Origin: Maribacter algarum (ex Zhang et al. 2020)
Lineage (GTDB): Bacteria > Bacteroidota > Bacteroidia > Flavobacteriales > Flavobacteriaceae
Reading direction: 5' to 3'
NCBI RefSeq assembly: GCF_005885635.1
Contig: NZ_VATY01000003.1
Location: 310,001 to 374,000, forward strand
DNA: 64,000 bases
The first letter of the stretch is position 1. The number at the start of each line of letters is the position of its first letter. Shown here one piece after another: positions 1-7,212 of this stretch. The position numbers were made by a program, and so were the translations under genes. The notes under the pieces were generated by a model. That model searched no databases. It was given only the letters and a program-made list of their open reading frames with translations, and was not told the DNA's origin.

Positions 1-1
1 G

Positions 2-931
2 ATTGAAAAAAATAATCCTAATGACATTGAATCTTCTCGTGGCCTTCAGCTTATGGGTAGCGTATTAGCGAACCTAAACCGATTAGAAGAAGCCAAAACG
101 TATTTAGATAAAGCACTACCGCTTGCTAAAAAAGAAAATTATAGACCTCGTACGATTTCAATATACGAAACTCTTACAAATGTGAATGCTAAACTAAATC
201 ATTATAAGGAAGCCTATGAAGACCATGTAATACTCACCACGATGCAAGATTCTATATACAATGAAAAAAAATCGGAACAAATAGAAAAAATGCGAGCCAC
301 TTTCGACACTGAAAAAAAAGAACAACAAATTGCCCAGCAAGAGACTGAAATATCGCTTTTAGAAGAAAAAGAAAAAACGAGTCGCCTTCAAAAGATTGCA
401 CTTGGCAGTGGTTTAGGCCTTTCGGCACTTGCGCTGGGTTTTGGATTTTATGGTTTTCGGCAAAAAACAAAAAGAAACAAACTTGAGAAAGAAAAGGTAG
501 AGGCCGAACTGGAATTTAAAAAGAAAGAATTGACCACCCATGCCCTGCAACTAGCCAAAAAGAACGAAACCCTCGAAAACCTAAAGCAAAAAGCCAACGA
601 ATTGAAATCTTCAGAAGTGCATAACGGATATCAACAATTGATAACCGCCATTAATTTTGATTTGCAAGACGATAACAATTGGGAAAATTTCTCGCGCTAT
701 TTTGAAGAAGTGCATAAAGATTTTAATAGTAATGTTGCCAAAAAGTATTCCGATATTACGCCAAACGAACTGCGATTAATGGCCCTCTTAAAAATGAACC
801 TTTCCTCAAAAGAAATCGCGAATATCTTGAATATTTCTTCGAATGGCATCAAAAAGGCGCGGCAACGATTGCGCAAGAAAATGCATCTTTCTACAACCGA
901 ATCCCTTGAGAGTGCCGTTTTGAGCATTTAG
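2..931 (+). CDS. TPR / transmembrane / LuxR-like HTH regulator A (5' partial)
   Basis: The frame is open from base 2, so the gene begins left of the window; the internal ATG at 53 is not the true start. What remains is the last TPR-like helices, a charged coiled coil, one hydrophobic span (about residues 113-135 counted from the ATG at 53), a second coiled coil (Lys/Glu-rich, ending near residue 185) and a C-terminal LuxR/GerE-like HTH. The layout implies a periplasmic sensor joined to a cytoplasmic DNA-binding domain through the membrane. The recognition helix reads KKARQRLRKK, with Gln at the position that varies between paralogues in this window. It is followed by an operator-like repeat pair at 976-993 but by no lipoprotein gene; the next gene is another regulator of the same family. 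The ligand is unknown. Confidence 0.9.
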   Translation: MEKNNPNDIESSRGLQLMGSVLANLNRLEEAKTYLDKALPLAKKENYRPRTISIYETLTNVNAKLNHYKEAYEDHVILTTMQDSIYNEKKSEQIEKMRATFDTEKKEQQIAQQETEISLLEEKEKTSRLQKIALGSGLGLSALALGFGFYGFRQKTKRNKLEKEKVEAELEFKKKELTTHALQLAKKNETLENLKQKANELKSSEVHNGYQQLITAINFDLQDDNNWENFSRYFEEVHKDFNSNVAKKYSDITPNELRLMALLKMNLSSKEIANILNISSNGIKKARQRLRKKMHLSTTESLESAVLSI

Positions 932-975
932 CAGAACCCCAGTAAATATTAGGCTTATAGAACTATTTTTATGGA

Positions 976-993
976 GTACACCATTTGTACCCC
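976..993 (+). promoter_or_regulatory. Single operator-like repeat pair downstream of regulator A
   Basis: GTACACC at 976-982 and GTACCCC at 987-993 start 11 bp apart, the same spacing as in the three complete operators of this window. Only one pair is present. A degenerate -7-like TATCTTG begins at 1026, 39 bp after the proximal repeat, close to the 38 bp seen elsewhere. It may drive regulator B (1150) or be the relic of a lost effector unit. Confidence 0.55.
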
Positions 994-1149
994 CTCTTTT
1001 TTACCTCATCGGGTTTCGTAACAATTATCTTGTTATCAGATTACTATTTATGGAAGTGCCCTAGCTAGTGCATAAAAGACATCCTTTAATAACTTGGATG
1101 TCTTAAAAACTAGTTTAGGCGGTACCTTCTACCACAAAACCAAACTCGT

Positions 1150-3012
1150 ATGAATACTGCAAAAAAAATTAATTCCATCATTCTTTTATTATGTATTCCA
1201 GTTGCCTTTTGGGCTCAGAATACACATGAAATAGATAGTTTGCTTAAAAGCTATGAAACCCAAGTAATTGACACGGTAAGGATAAGGACCGCTCATAATA
1301 TCTTCAATTATTACCTGAAAGATGATTATAAACAGGCAGAAAAATATGCCGAAGAAATGCTCACTTTAGCACAAAAAACAAAAAATCCAAATTTTCTAGG
1401 TATTGCCTATCGAAATCTTGGTAATTACAATAGTCGTATTTCAAAAGTCCAAGAAGCTCTAGATTATGCGCGCAAAGCAAGAGATCAATTTAAGAAGGCA
1501 AATAACACAAATAATCTTAAAGCCGCTTACTCAGACTTGTTACAAAGATTCTATACCATATCGCAATACGATTCTGTACTCTTTTATTGCGATGAACAAA
1601 TATCACTTCTGTCAAGTGAAGAAAAAGATACAACATCAAATTGGAGTTATGTATTAAAGGTAAAGTCAATCGTTTACGCCAACCAAGGTAAAAACGTTCT
1701 AGCCCTTAAAAATGGAATAGCTTCTCTTAAATACGCAGAAGATGATTATAGCAAAATAGGAACATTAGGCAACCTAGGTAAAATTGAAAGCGCACGTGGT
1801 AATTACAAGCAAAGTTTAGAATTCGACCAAGAGGCACTTAGGCTGGCAAAAAGAATTTCAAGGACTTTTCAAATAGCACAGATTTCAAACAATTTAGGAG
1901 ATACCTATTTGCAAATGAAAGATTATGCAAAAGCAAAAGAATCATTCCAATATGCAGAGAAAATTGCAAGAGAAAAAGGGCATGCTGTACAATTAGCGGC
2001 AGCTCTTGGTTATCAAGGAGAACTTGCAATATCAGAAAACCAATTTAAAGTGGCACAATTGAAATATAAAGAATCAGCGCAACTATTTAAAAAAATCAGT
2101 CCTATTAATTATGCTATTGCTTTAACCGGTTTGGCCAGCGCACATAATAAGTTAGAAAACTACACCGAAGCCATTCCATTTCTAGACGAAGCCATTCCAT
2201 TGTTAGAAAACCCCGGTGCTCTTGATTATTTAAAAGACAGCTTTAAAGAACGAGCGATTGCCTATGAAGGAATGCAACTACCCGCTTTGGCTCTTCGAGA
2301 TTTTAAAAAGTTTAAAATTTACAATGATTCTATTTTTAACGAAAGTAAGTCCGAACAAATAGAAGAATTGCGGGCCATTTACGACACCGAAAAAAAAGAA
2401 CAGCAAATCGCCCAACAAGAAACAGAAATATCCCTCTTGGAAGAAAAAGAAAAAGTAAGCCGACTTCAAAAAATAGCGCTAGGCGGTGGTCTAGGACTTT
2501 CGGTTTTGTTGGCCGGTTTCGGGTTTTATGGGTTTCGCCAAAAAATGAAAAGCAACAAACTTGAAAGGGAAAAGATAGAGACTGAACTGGAATTTAAAAA
2601 GAAAGAACTCACCACCCACGCCCTGCACTTGGCCAAAAAGAACGAGGTATTGGAACAGGTAAAACAAAAGGCCAAAGAGCTGAAATCTGTTGAAAACATA
2701 GAAAAAGGCTATCAAACCTTGGTACAGACCATTAATTTTGACCAACAAGATGACAGGGCCTGGGAGAATTTTACACAATATTTTGAGGCGGTGCACAAAG
2801 ATTTTGCCAAGCACAGCGTAGAGAGGTACCCTGCAATCTCAAAAAACGAATTGCGTTTGATGGCGCTTTTAAAAATGAACATGTCTTCAAAAGAGATTGG
2901 GAGTATCTTGAACATTTCTGCTGACGGGGTGAAAAAAGCACGGCAGCGCTTGCGTAAAAAAATGCAACTTTCGCCCCAAGATTCACTGGAAACCACCGTA
3001 ATGGCGATTTAG
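1150..3012 (+). CDS. TPR / transmembrane / LuxR-like HTH regulator B
   Basis: A 620-residue one-component regulator. A Sec signal peptide ends near residue 22 (FWAQ), followed by about seven TPR-like helical pairs to about residue 400, a charged coiled coil, one membrane span (about residues 440-465), a Lys/Glu-rich coiled coil, and an HTH at about 560-615. The export signal plus a single late span places the TPRs in the periplasm and the HTH in the cytoplasm. The recognition helix carries ARQRL. It lies directly upstream of the GTACCCC operator and the lipoprotein at 3271, which I infer is its target. The 5' context (CAAAACCAAACTCGT before ATG) resembles those of the regulators at 5176 and 9033, so the start is well supported. 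Family membership is secure; ligand and target are inference. Confidence 0.92.
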   Translation: MNTAKKINSIILLLCIPVAFWAQNTHEIDSLLKSYETQVIDTVRIRTAHNIFNYYLKDDYKQAEKYAEEMLTLAQKTKNPNFLGIAYRNLGNYNSRISKVQEALDYARKARDQFKKANNTNNLKAAYSDLLQRFYTISQYDSVLFYCDEQISLLSSEEKDTTSNWSYVLKVKSIVYANQGKNVLALKNGIASLKYAEDDYSKIGTLGNLGKIESARGNYKQSLEFDQEALRLAKRISRTFQIAQISNNLGDTYLQMKDYAKAKESFQYAEKIAREKGHAVQLAAALGYQGELAISENQFKVAQLKYKESAQLFKKISPINYAIALTGLASAHNKLENYTEAIPFLDEAIPLLENPGALDYLKDSFKERAIAYEGMQLPALALRDFKKFKIYNDSIFNESKSEQIEELRAIYDTEKKEQQIAQQETEISLLEEKEKVSRLQKIALGGGLGLSVLLAGFGFYGFRQKMKSNKLEREKIETELEFKKKELTTHALHLAKKNEVLEQVKQKAKELKSVENIEKGYQTLVQTINFDQQDDRAWENFTQYFEAVHKDFAKHSVERYPAISKNELRLMALLKMNMSSKEIGSILNISADGVKKARQRLRKKMQLSPQDSLETTVMAI

Positions 3013-3064
3013 CCCTCTTTTTTCAACCCTTTGAAACATCAATAAAATCAACGCTTTACAAGGG

Positions 3065-3114
3065 GTACCCCTTTTGTACCCCCATAAAAAAAAGGCGTAC
3101 CCCTTTCGTACCCC
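3065..3114 (+). promoter_or_regulatory. Four-repeat operator, GTACCCC class
   Basis: GTACCCC occurs at 3065-3071, 3076-3082, 3097-3103 and 3108-3114. Members of each pair start 11 bp apart with a TTTT or TTTC spacer, and the pairs are 32 bp apart, so all copies fall on about the same face of the helix. The last copy starts 38 bp before the -7 box at 3146. Position and periodicity fit an activator-binding site; the likely ligand is regulator B. Binding is inferred. Confidence 0.75.
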
Positions 3115-3145
3115 TTCCCTTTTTTAAATCTCACAGGAAGCACTC

Positions 3146-3153
3146 TAGGTTTG
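3146..3153 (+). promoter_or_regulatory. -7 promoter box TAGGTTTG for lipoprotein 1
   Basis: An exact match to the Bacteroidota -7 consensus TAnnTTTG, identical in the three lipoprotein promoters of this window. A T-rich run lies about 20 bp upstream where the -33 element belongs. The predicted transcript start is near 3158-3160, at the foot of the first leader hairpin. Confidence 0.7.
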
Positions 3154-3157
3154 TGGT

Positions 3158-3267
3158 GTTGTTAGTTCAACAATCAAGTTTTGTGGTCTTGCTCGGTTCG
3201 GTACTGCAGATCAAAACCGAGTAGGTCACACAAAGCAAACGATCAATTTTAACCCGCAAAACAAAAA
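3158..3267 (+). promoter_or_regulatory. Structured 5' leader of lipoprotein 1
   Basis: About 110 nt between predicted transcript start and ATG. A first hairpin pairs GTTGTT with AACAAT (3158-3174, loop AGTTC; the last pair is G-U). A second, composite stem pairs GTTTTGTG (3178-3185) with CACAAAGC (3229-3236) and encloses CTCGGTT/AACCGAG (3192-3198 with 3215-3221), whose loop includes TACTGCAGA. The same layout recurs at 7085 and 12931 with different stem sequences. No known riboswitch class is recognised. Confidence 0.7.
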
Positions 3268-3270
3268 GTG

Positions 3271-5043
3271 ATGAAAACGCAAAACAGATTATTCAAACTT
3301 GTAATTTTATTTTTAACTATTAGTCTCGGCAGTGTCAGCTGTACCAAAGATGAAGTGATACCTCCAGTGGAGGTTATCGATACCGACAAAGATGGTATTA
3401 TAGACAGTTTAGATAAATGCCCCAATGAGGCCGCTCCCGGAACTTCAGATGGTTGCCCCCTCAATATCGATGGAGGAGAGCTGGAACTAGGTGAAGGTTT
3501 AGATCCAGAAGATCTTGATCCATATCAAGGTGATATCGGTATTGTGGTCGATGCTAGAAAGGTAGCTAAAAAGGGCTACAAACCTGTCAAAGTGGTGCTC
3601 GATATTGAAGCCACTAGCGGCGATTATTCCCAGACCATTGAATTAAACGAATATGCCTTGATGGGGCAAATAAGGTTTTCTGTTGCGGATCTTAGTGCCA
3701 TGGCATTGCAAGAACTGCAAGATGGGGTTCAGGTTGTTGCAACATTGCTTGATGCCAACGGTGCTACCATTTTGACCGAAAGTTTGAGCAAACTTTCTTT
3801 TTTGTCGAATCCCTTGCCAAACACCATTCAGGGTAACGAATTAGCAGATTTGAATACCGATGTAAATTTGATACCGAACACGCCTTATTACATACAAAAG
3901 GTTGTTGATGGGGTTCCTACCGGCACCGCCCTTTTCCAAAGAATGGTCCTAGGTGGGTTCGGAAATCATAATAGGATTATTAGTACGACTTCGACCCTTG
4001 ATTTGAACGGCGATGAAGATAATGCCCTTTTCTATTTTGAGGAAGTTCCCAATAAGCCCAATCATTACAACATAAAGCATATTGGCACAAATAGCTATCT
4101 AAAACAAAGAGACAGAAGGATTCTCCGAGTTAGGAATACTAATGCAAATAGACTAGTGGATGTTGTGGAAGCTGGGCATAACAGTCCGCATTTACTCAAC
4201 CATCAATTTATTATCAAAAAAGTGAATAGCGGTGAATATAGAATGACCGATGCCTTTGGCGCACCAATCCAAGTAACTACTGGGATAGGATTAACTTTAA
4301 ACTATACTGATGCCAATGTATTTGGACCCACTTCGGATATCACTTTTCGTTTTGTACCGATGAACATTGACTGGAAAGTTGAAAATATCTCTGGAGGAAC
4401 AGAGTACTTACCGCCAGTTTTACCTGCGGCATCTACTGGATTTAATTATAATGGCACCTTGATCAATTGCGGGCCTGGTACACTAACCGATGAGGTAGGA
4501 AAAGGCGAAGAAAAAGTAACACAAAATACGGTAGGATGGCAAGAGACGCTTTCCATGGCTTCAAGTTTCACTTCAGAGGTAACTATGGGTGTTTCATTGG
4601 AAGTCGAAGGCAAATTTTTCGGCAATGGAGCAACCTATTCTGCCAGCGCAGATTATACGAATAGCGCTACCGTGAGCAGTGCTGTGGAAAATACGGAGTG
4701 GGGCGAATCAACCGGTTCACATACGGAGACTTATTTCTCTACAAAAACCGTTGTTGTCCCTCCCAAAAGCGCTGTTTTGGTAGTAAACGCCTGGCACAGC
4801 TATAAAGATGTAAAAGTAAATATTGTCAAACGTTTAAGAGTCAAAGGAAATGAACACGATACTGGTGCGTCTTTAACAGGAGAACAAATCAGTACTCAAT
4901 TTAGCGTTAATGGCTTTCAAGGTCATATTACTGAAATAGGAGCCGACTATATTGAAATTACCCTTAGAGGAGTAGCAACAATGGATGAAATTTACGAATC
5001 GTTTAGTAAAGTAGAAGAAGTAGACCCTATGTGTTCGAATTAA
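3271..5043 (+). CDS. Surface lipoprotein 1, putative aerolysin-like C-terminal region
   Basis: A 590-residue lipoprotein. The signal ends at SVSC, followed by TKDE, an acidic stretch like the lipoprotein export signal that places lipoproteins on the cell surface in this phylum. Residues about 36-66 hold an Asp-rich, Cys-flanked thrombospondin-3-like calcium loop (DTDKDG). A middle beta-rich region (about 195-375) looks beta-trefoil-like. The last 200 residues alternate Ser/Thr with hydrophobics, then TKTVVVPPKSAVLVVNAWH and a SYKDVKVNIV strand, resembling the ETX/MTX2-aerolysin pore-forming fold; this is a by-eye assignment. A GTG at 3268 is in frame, but ATG 3271 matches the other paralogues. 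It is expressed from the promoter at 3146 and ends at the terminator at 5072. Confidence 0.85.
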   Translation: MKTQNRLFKLVILFLTISLGSVSCTKDEVIPPVEVIDTDKDGIIDSLDKCPNEAAPGTSDGCPLNIDGGELELGEGLDPEDLDPYQGDIGIVVDARKVAKKGYKPVKVVLDIEATSGDYSQTIELNEYALMGQIRFSVADLSAMALQELQDGVQVVATLLDANGATILTESLSKLSFLSNPLPNTIQGNELADLNTDVNLIPNTPYYIQKVVDGVPTGTALFQRMVLGGFGNHNRIISTTSTLDLNGDEDNALFYFEEVPNKPNHYNIKHIGTNSYLKQRDRRILRVRNTNANRLVDVVEAGHNSPHLLNHQFIIKKVNSGEYRMTDAFGAPIQVTTGIGLTLNYTDANVFGPTSDITFRFVPMNIDWKVENISGGTEYLPPVLPAASTGFNYNGTLINCGPGTLTDEVGKGEEKVTQNTVGWQETLSMASSFTSEVTMGVSLEVEGKFFGNGATYSASADYTNSATVSSAVENTEWGESTGSHTETYFSTKTVVVPPKSAVLVVNAWHSYKDVKVNIVKRLRVKGNEHDTGASLTGEQISTQFSVNGFQGHITEIGADYIEITLRGVATMDEIYESFSKVEEVDPMCSN

Positions 5044-5071
5044 AAAAGATTTAAATTTGAGTTAGCTAGTT

Positions 5072-5095
5072 AAAACAGGCCTTCGGGCCTGTTTT
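5072..5095 (+). terminator. Intrinsic terminator after lipoprotein 1
   Basis: AAAACAGGCC-TTCG-GGCCTGTTTT, a perfect 10-bp stem with a TTCG tetraloop followed by T residues. The same hairpin follows lipoprotein 2 at 8950, showing that it was duplicated with the unit. Confidence 0.9.
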
Positions 5096-5137
5096 TTATT
5101 GGGAGTTGGATGTAATTTAACATTTTAAAAAAAACAG

Positions 5138-5145
5138 TATCTTTA
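5138..5145 (+). promoter_or_regulatory. Probable -7 box of regulator C
   Basis: TATCTTTA, one mismatch from TAnnTTTG, 31 bp before the ATG at 5176. The same box (TATCTTTA, 9008-9015) and a similar CCAAACC leader precede regulator D. No GTnCCCC-type repeats are seen here, so these regulators do not appear to control their own synthesis through that operator. Confidence 0.45.
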
Positions 5146-5175
5146 AAAACTTCCCCCCACCAAACCAAACCCACG

Positions 5176-6939
5176 ATGAAAACAACACGCGTATTTCTAC
5201 TATCTTCTTTTTGTATACTATTCTTGAACCTTTCCTATACCCAAGAATTTAGTGATACGAAGGAAAAAAGGGCTGATAGTATCGTAAAGCTGTTGCCCTA
5301 CCAAAAAGACTCCGCATTAATGAAAAGCTATATTAAATTATTAGAACTCTATGATAGAAAAGACCCCGTAAAAGTAAAATTGTATTTAGACAAGGCCAAA
5401 GAGCTTGCCAAAACCTTTAATAATGTAAAGATCAATGCAATTTTAGCAATTATTGAAGGTAATTATCACTGGAGTATTTCGGAATTCAAAGAATCCAAAG
5501 AACCATTCTTTAAGGCCCTTGAATATTATAAGTTGGCAAAAAATTACTCACAAGTAGCTGCAGTTCATGCAAACTTGGGTGTTGCGCATAAAAATTTAGG
5601 GGAGACTAGTCAGGCCATTGATGCATACCTAAAAGCCCTTGAACTGTATAAAGCACTAAATACCGACGAAAAGAATTTAATGTCTCTTTACAACAATCTT
5701 GGCGTTATCTATGCCAAAATGGGGAATCTGAAAGTTTCAAACGAATACTATGAAAAGATTGAATCTATCGCTCAAGAAGTAGAAAGTGATTTTATGTTTC
5801 ATTTAGCAAGGTCTAATCGAGCCACTAATTTGGTCGAGAGCAAAAATTACAAAGAAGCCTTGGAATTCTATTTGAATGCTATTCCCTATTTTGAAAAATA
5901 TGATCGAAAATTATTTTTGGGTGAACAGCACTGCTTAATAGGGGCCCTCTATCTTGAAATGGATTCGCTGCAAAAGGCCGTTGTACATCTAGACAAATCT
6001 ATGAAGCTGAGCAATGAGACCGGTGAAACGGCCATGCTGGGCATGGCCCAAGGTAAAATGGGTGAAGTCCATTTTAAAGAGGGTGCATATAGATCCGCCT
6101 TGGCAGAATTTCAGAAAAGTCTAGAAATCTCAAAACAAACTGCAAATAATATCGAGATTGTCAATGACTACCTTCACCTTTCAGAAACCTATGAAAAATT
6201 GGGTAATCTGCCCAAGGCCTATGAAAACCACAAATTATACTTCGCCATGTACGACTCCGTCTTTAGTCTAGAAAGCAAACAGAAACTGACGGATCTAGAA
6301 ATCAAATATAAGACCGAAAAAAGCGAACAGGAGGTTAAAATAAAAGAAAAAGAAATTGTGGTTTTGGAGCAAGAAGCAAAAATCAGCGATCAACAAAAAT
6401 GGCTTTTGGGTGGGGGTATGGGCCTTTCTTTAGTAGCCCTTGGTTTTGGATTTTACGGTTTTCGCCAAAGAACCAAACGAAATAAACTCGAAAAAGATAA
6501 GGTAGAGGCCGAGCTTGAATTTAAAAAGAAAGAGCTGACCGCGCATGCCCTTCACCTGGCCAAAAAGAACGAGGTGCTTGAAGGTCTCAAGCAAAAAGCC
6601 GCCGAACTCAAGAATACCGAAGGTGGTGGACAGGCCTATCAAGAATTGATACGAACCATCAATTTTGACCAACAAGATGATAAGGCCTGGGAAAATTTTA
6701 CCCGATATTTTGAAGCGGTGCACAAAGATTTTGAGAAAGTAGCCGTTTCAAGATATCCTGATATCTCAAAAAATGAAATCCGGTTAATGGCCCTCTTAAA
6801 AATGAATCTTTCCTCAAAAGAGATTGCGAATATTTTGAATATTTCGGCTGTAGGTGTTAAAAAAGCACGGAATAGATTGCGTAAAAAAATGCAGTTAACA
6901 CCTGAAGATTCTTTAGAGACCATGATAATGTCGATTTAG
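5176..6939 (+). CDS. TPR / transmembrane / LuxR-like HTH regulator C
   Basis: 587 residues with the same architecture as regulator B: signal peptide (ending near SYTQ, residue 23), TPR repeats to about residue 370, coiled coil, one span (about 413-432, LLGGGMGLSLVALGFGFYGF), coiled coil, HTH. The recognition helix carries ARNRL, with Asn where regulators A and B have Gln. Its sensor half is strongly diverged from B while the membrane-proximal and DNA-binding parts are nearly the same, as expected for paralogues that changed input. A terminator at 6965 and a GTCACCC-class operator follow, then lipoprotein 2, its inferred target. Confidence 0.92.
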   Translation: MKTTRVFLLSSFCILFLNLSYTQEFSDTKEKRADSIVKLLPYQKDSALMKSYIKLLELYDRKDPVKVKLYLDKAKELAKTFNNVKINAILAIIEGNYHWSISEFKESKEPFFKALEYYKLAKNYSQVAAVHANLGVAHKNLGETSQAIDAYLKALELYKALNTDEKNLMSLYNNLGVIYAKMGNLKVSNEYYEKIESIAQEVESDFMFHLARSNRATNLVESKNYKEALEFYLNAIPYFEKYDRKLFLGEQHCLIGALYLEMDSLQKAVVHLDKSMKLSNETGETAMLGMAQGKMGEVHFKEGAYRSALAEFQKSLEISKQTANNIEIVNDYLHLSETYEKLGNLPKAYENHKLYFAMYDSVFSLESKQKLTDLEIKYKTEKSEQEVKIKEKEIVVLEQEAKISDQQKWLLGGGMGLSLVALGFGFYGFRQRTKRNKLEKDKVEAELEFKKKELTAHALHLAKKNEVLEGLKQKAAELKNTEGGGQAYQELIRTINFDQQDDKAWENFTRYFEAVHKDFEKVAVSRYPDISKNEIRLMALLKMNLSSKEIANILNISAVGVKKARNRLRKKMQLTPEDSLETMIMSI

Positions 6940-6964
6940 CGCATATTTTAAAACCTCTTGTAAC

Positions 6965-6988
6965 GCCCTATTTATAGGGCTTTTTTTT
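6965..6988 (+). terminator. Intrinsic terminator after regulator C
   Basis: GCCCTA-TTTA-TAGGGC followed by eight T residues. It ends four bases before the first operator repeat at 6992, so regulator transcription is separated from the lipoprotein promoter. Confidence 0.85.
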
Positions 6989-6991
6989 GTT

Positions 6992-7041
6992 GTCACCCTT
7001 TTGTCACCCCTCCAATTTTCGTTGTAACCCTTTTGTCACCC
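6992..7041 (+). promoter_or_regulatory. Four-repeat operator, GTCACCC class
   Basis: GTCACCC at 6992-6998 and 7003-7009, GTAACCC at 7024-7030, GTCACCC at 7035-7041. Spacing within pairs is 11 bp with a TTTT spacer, the pairs are 32 bp apart, and the last copy starts 38 bp before the -7 box at 7073. The geometry is identical to the operator at 3065 but the core is changed, in step with the Gln-to-Asn change in regulator C. Confidence 0.75.
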
Positions 7042-7072
7042 CTAGTTTTTTTCTACGCTAAGAAGAGCGCCC

Positions 7073-7080
7073 TAGGTTTG
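7073..7080 (+). promoter_or_regulatory. -7 promoter box TAGGTTTG for lipoprotein 2
   Basis: Exact TAnnTTTG match with the same eight bases as at 3146 and 12919. The predicted transcript start is near 7085-7087, where the first leader stem begins. Confidence 0.7.
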
Positions 7081-7084
7081 TGGT

Positions 7085-7209
7085 GTTGATGGAAAGAAAC
7101 CATCTAGACATCAACAACCGTTTTGTGGTCTTGCTCGGTTCGATACTGCAGATCTAAACCGAGTAGGTCACACAAAACAAACAATCAAATTTAATCCGCA
7201 AAACAAAAA
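7085..7209 (+). promoter_or_regulatory. Structured 5' leader of lipoprotein 2
   Basis: The first stem pairs GTTGATG (7085-7091) with CATCAAC (7109-7115); it can extend outward by GGT/ACC around a bulged A, although those outer bases lie before the predicted start. The composite stem pairs GTTTTGTG (7120-7127) with CACAAAAC (7171-7178), a perfect 8 bp, and encloses CTCGGTT/AACCGAG (7134-7140 with 7157-7163). The loop sequence TACTGCAGA is shared with the other two copies. Confidence 0.72.
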
Positions 7210-7212
7210 GTG

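Noticed and set aside
3065-3114. Short direct repeats that could be a CRISPR-like or IS-related array
   Set aside because: Units are 7 bp with 4-bp spacers and fixed promoter spacing; no cas genes, transposase or target duplications are present. An operator explains them better.
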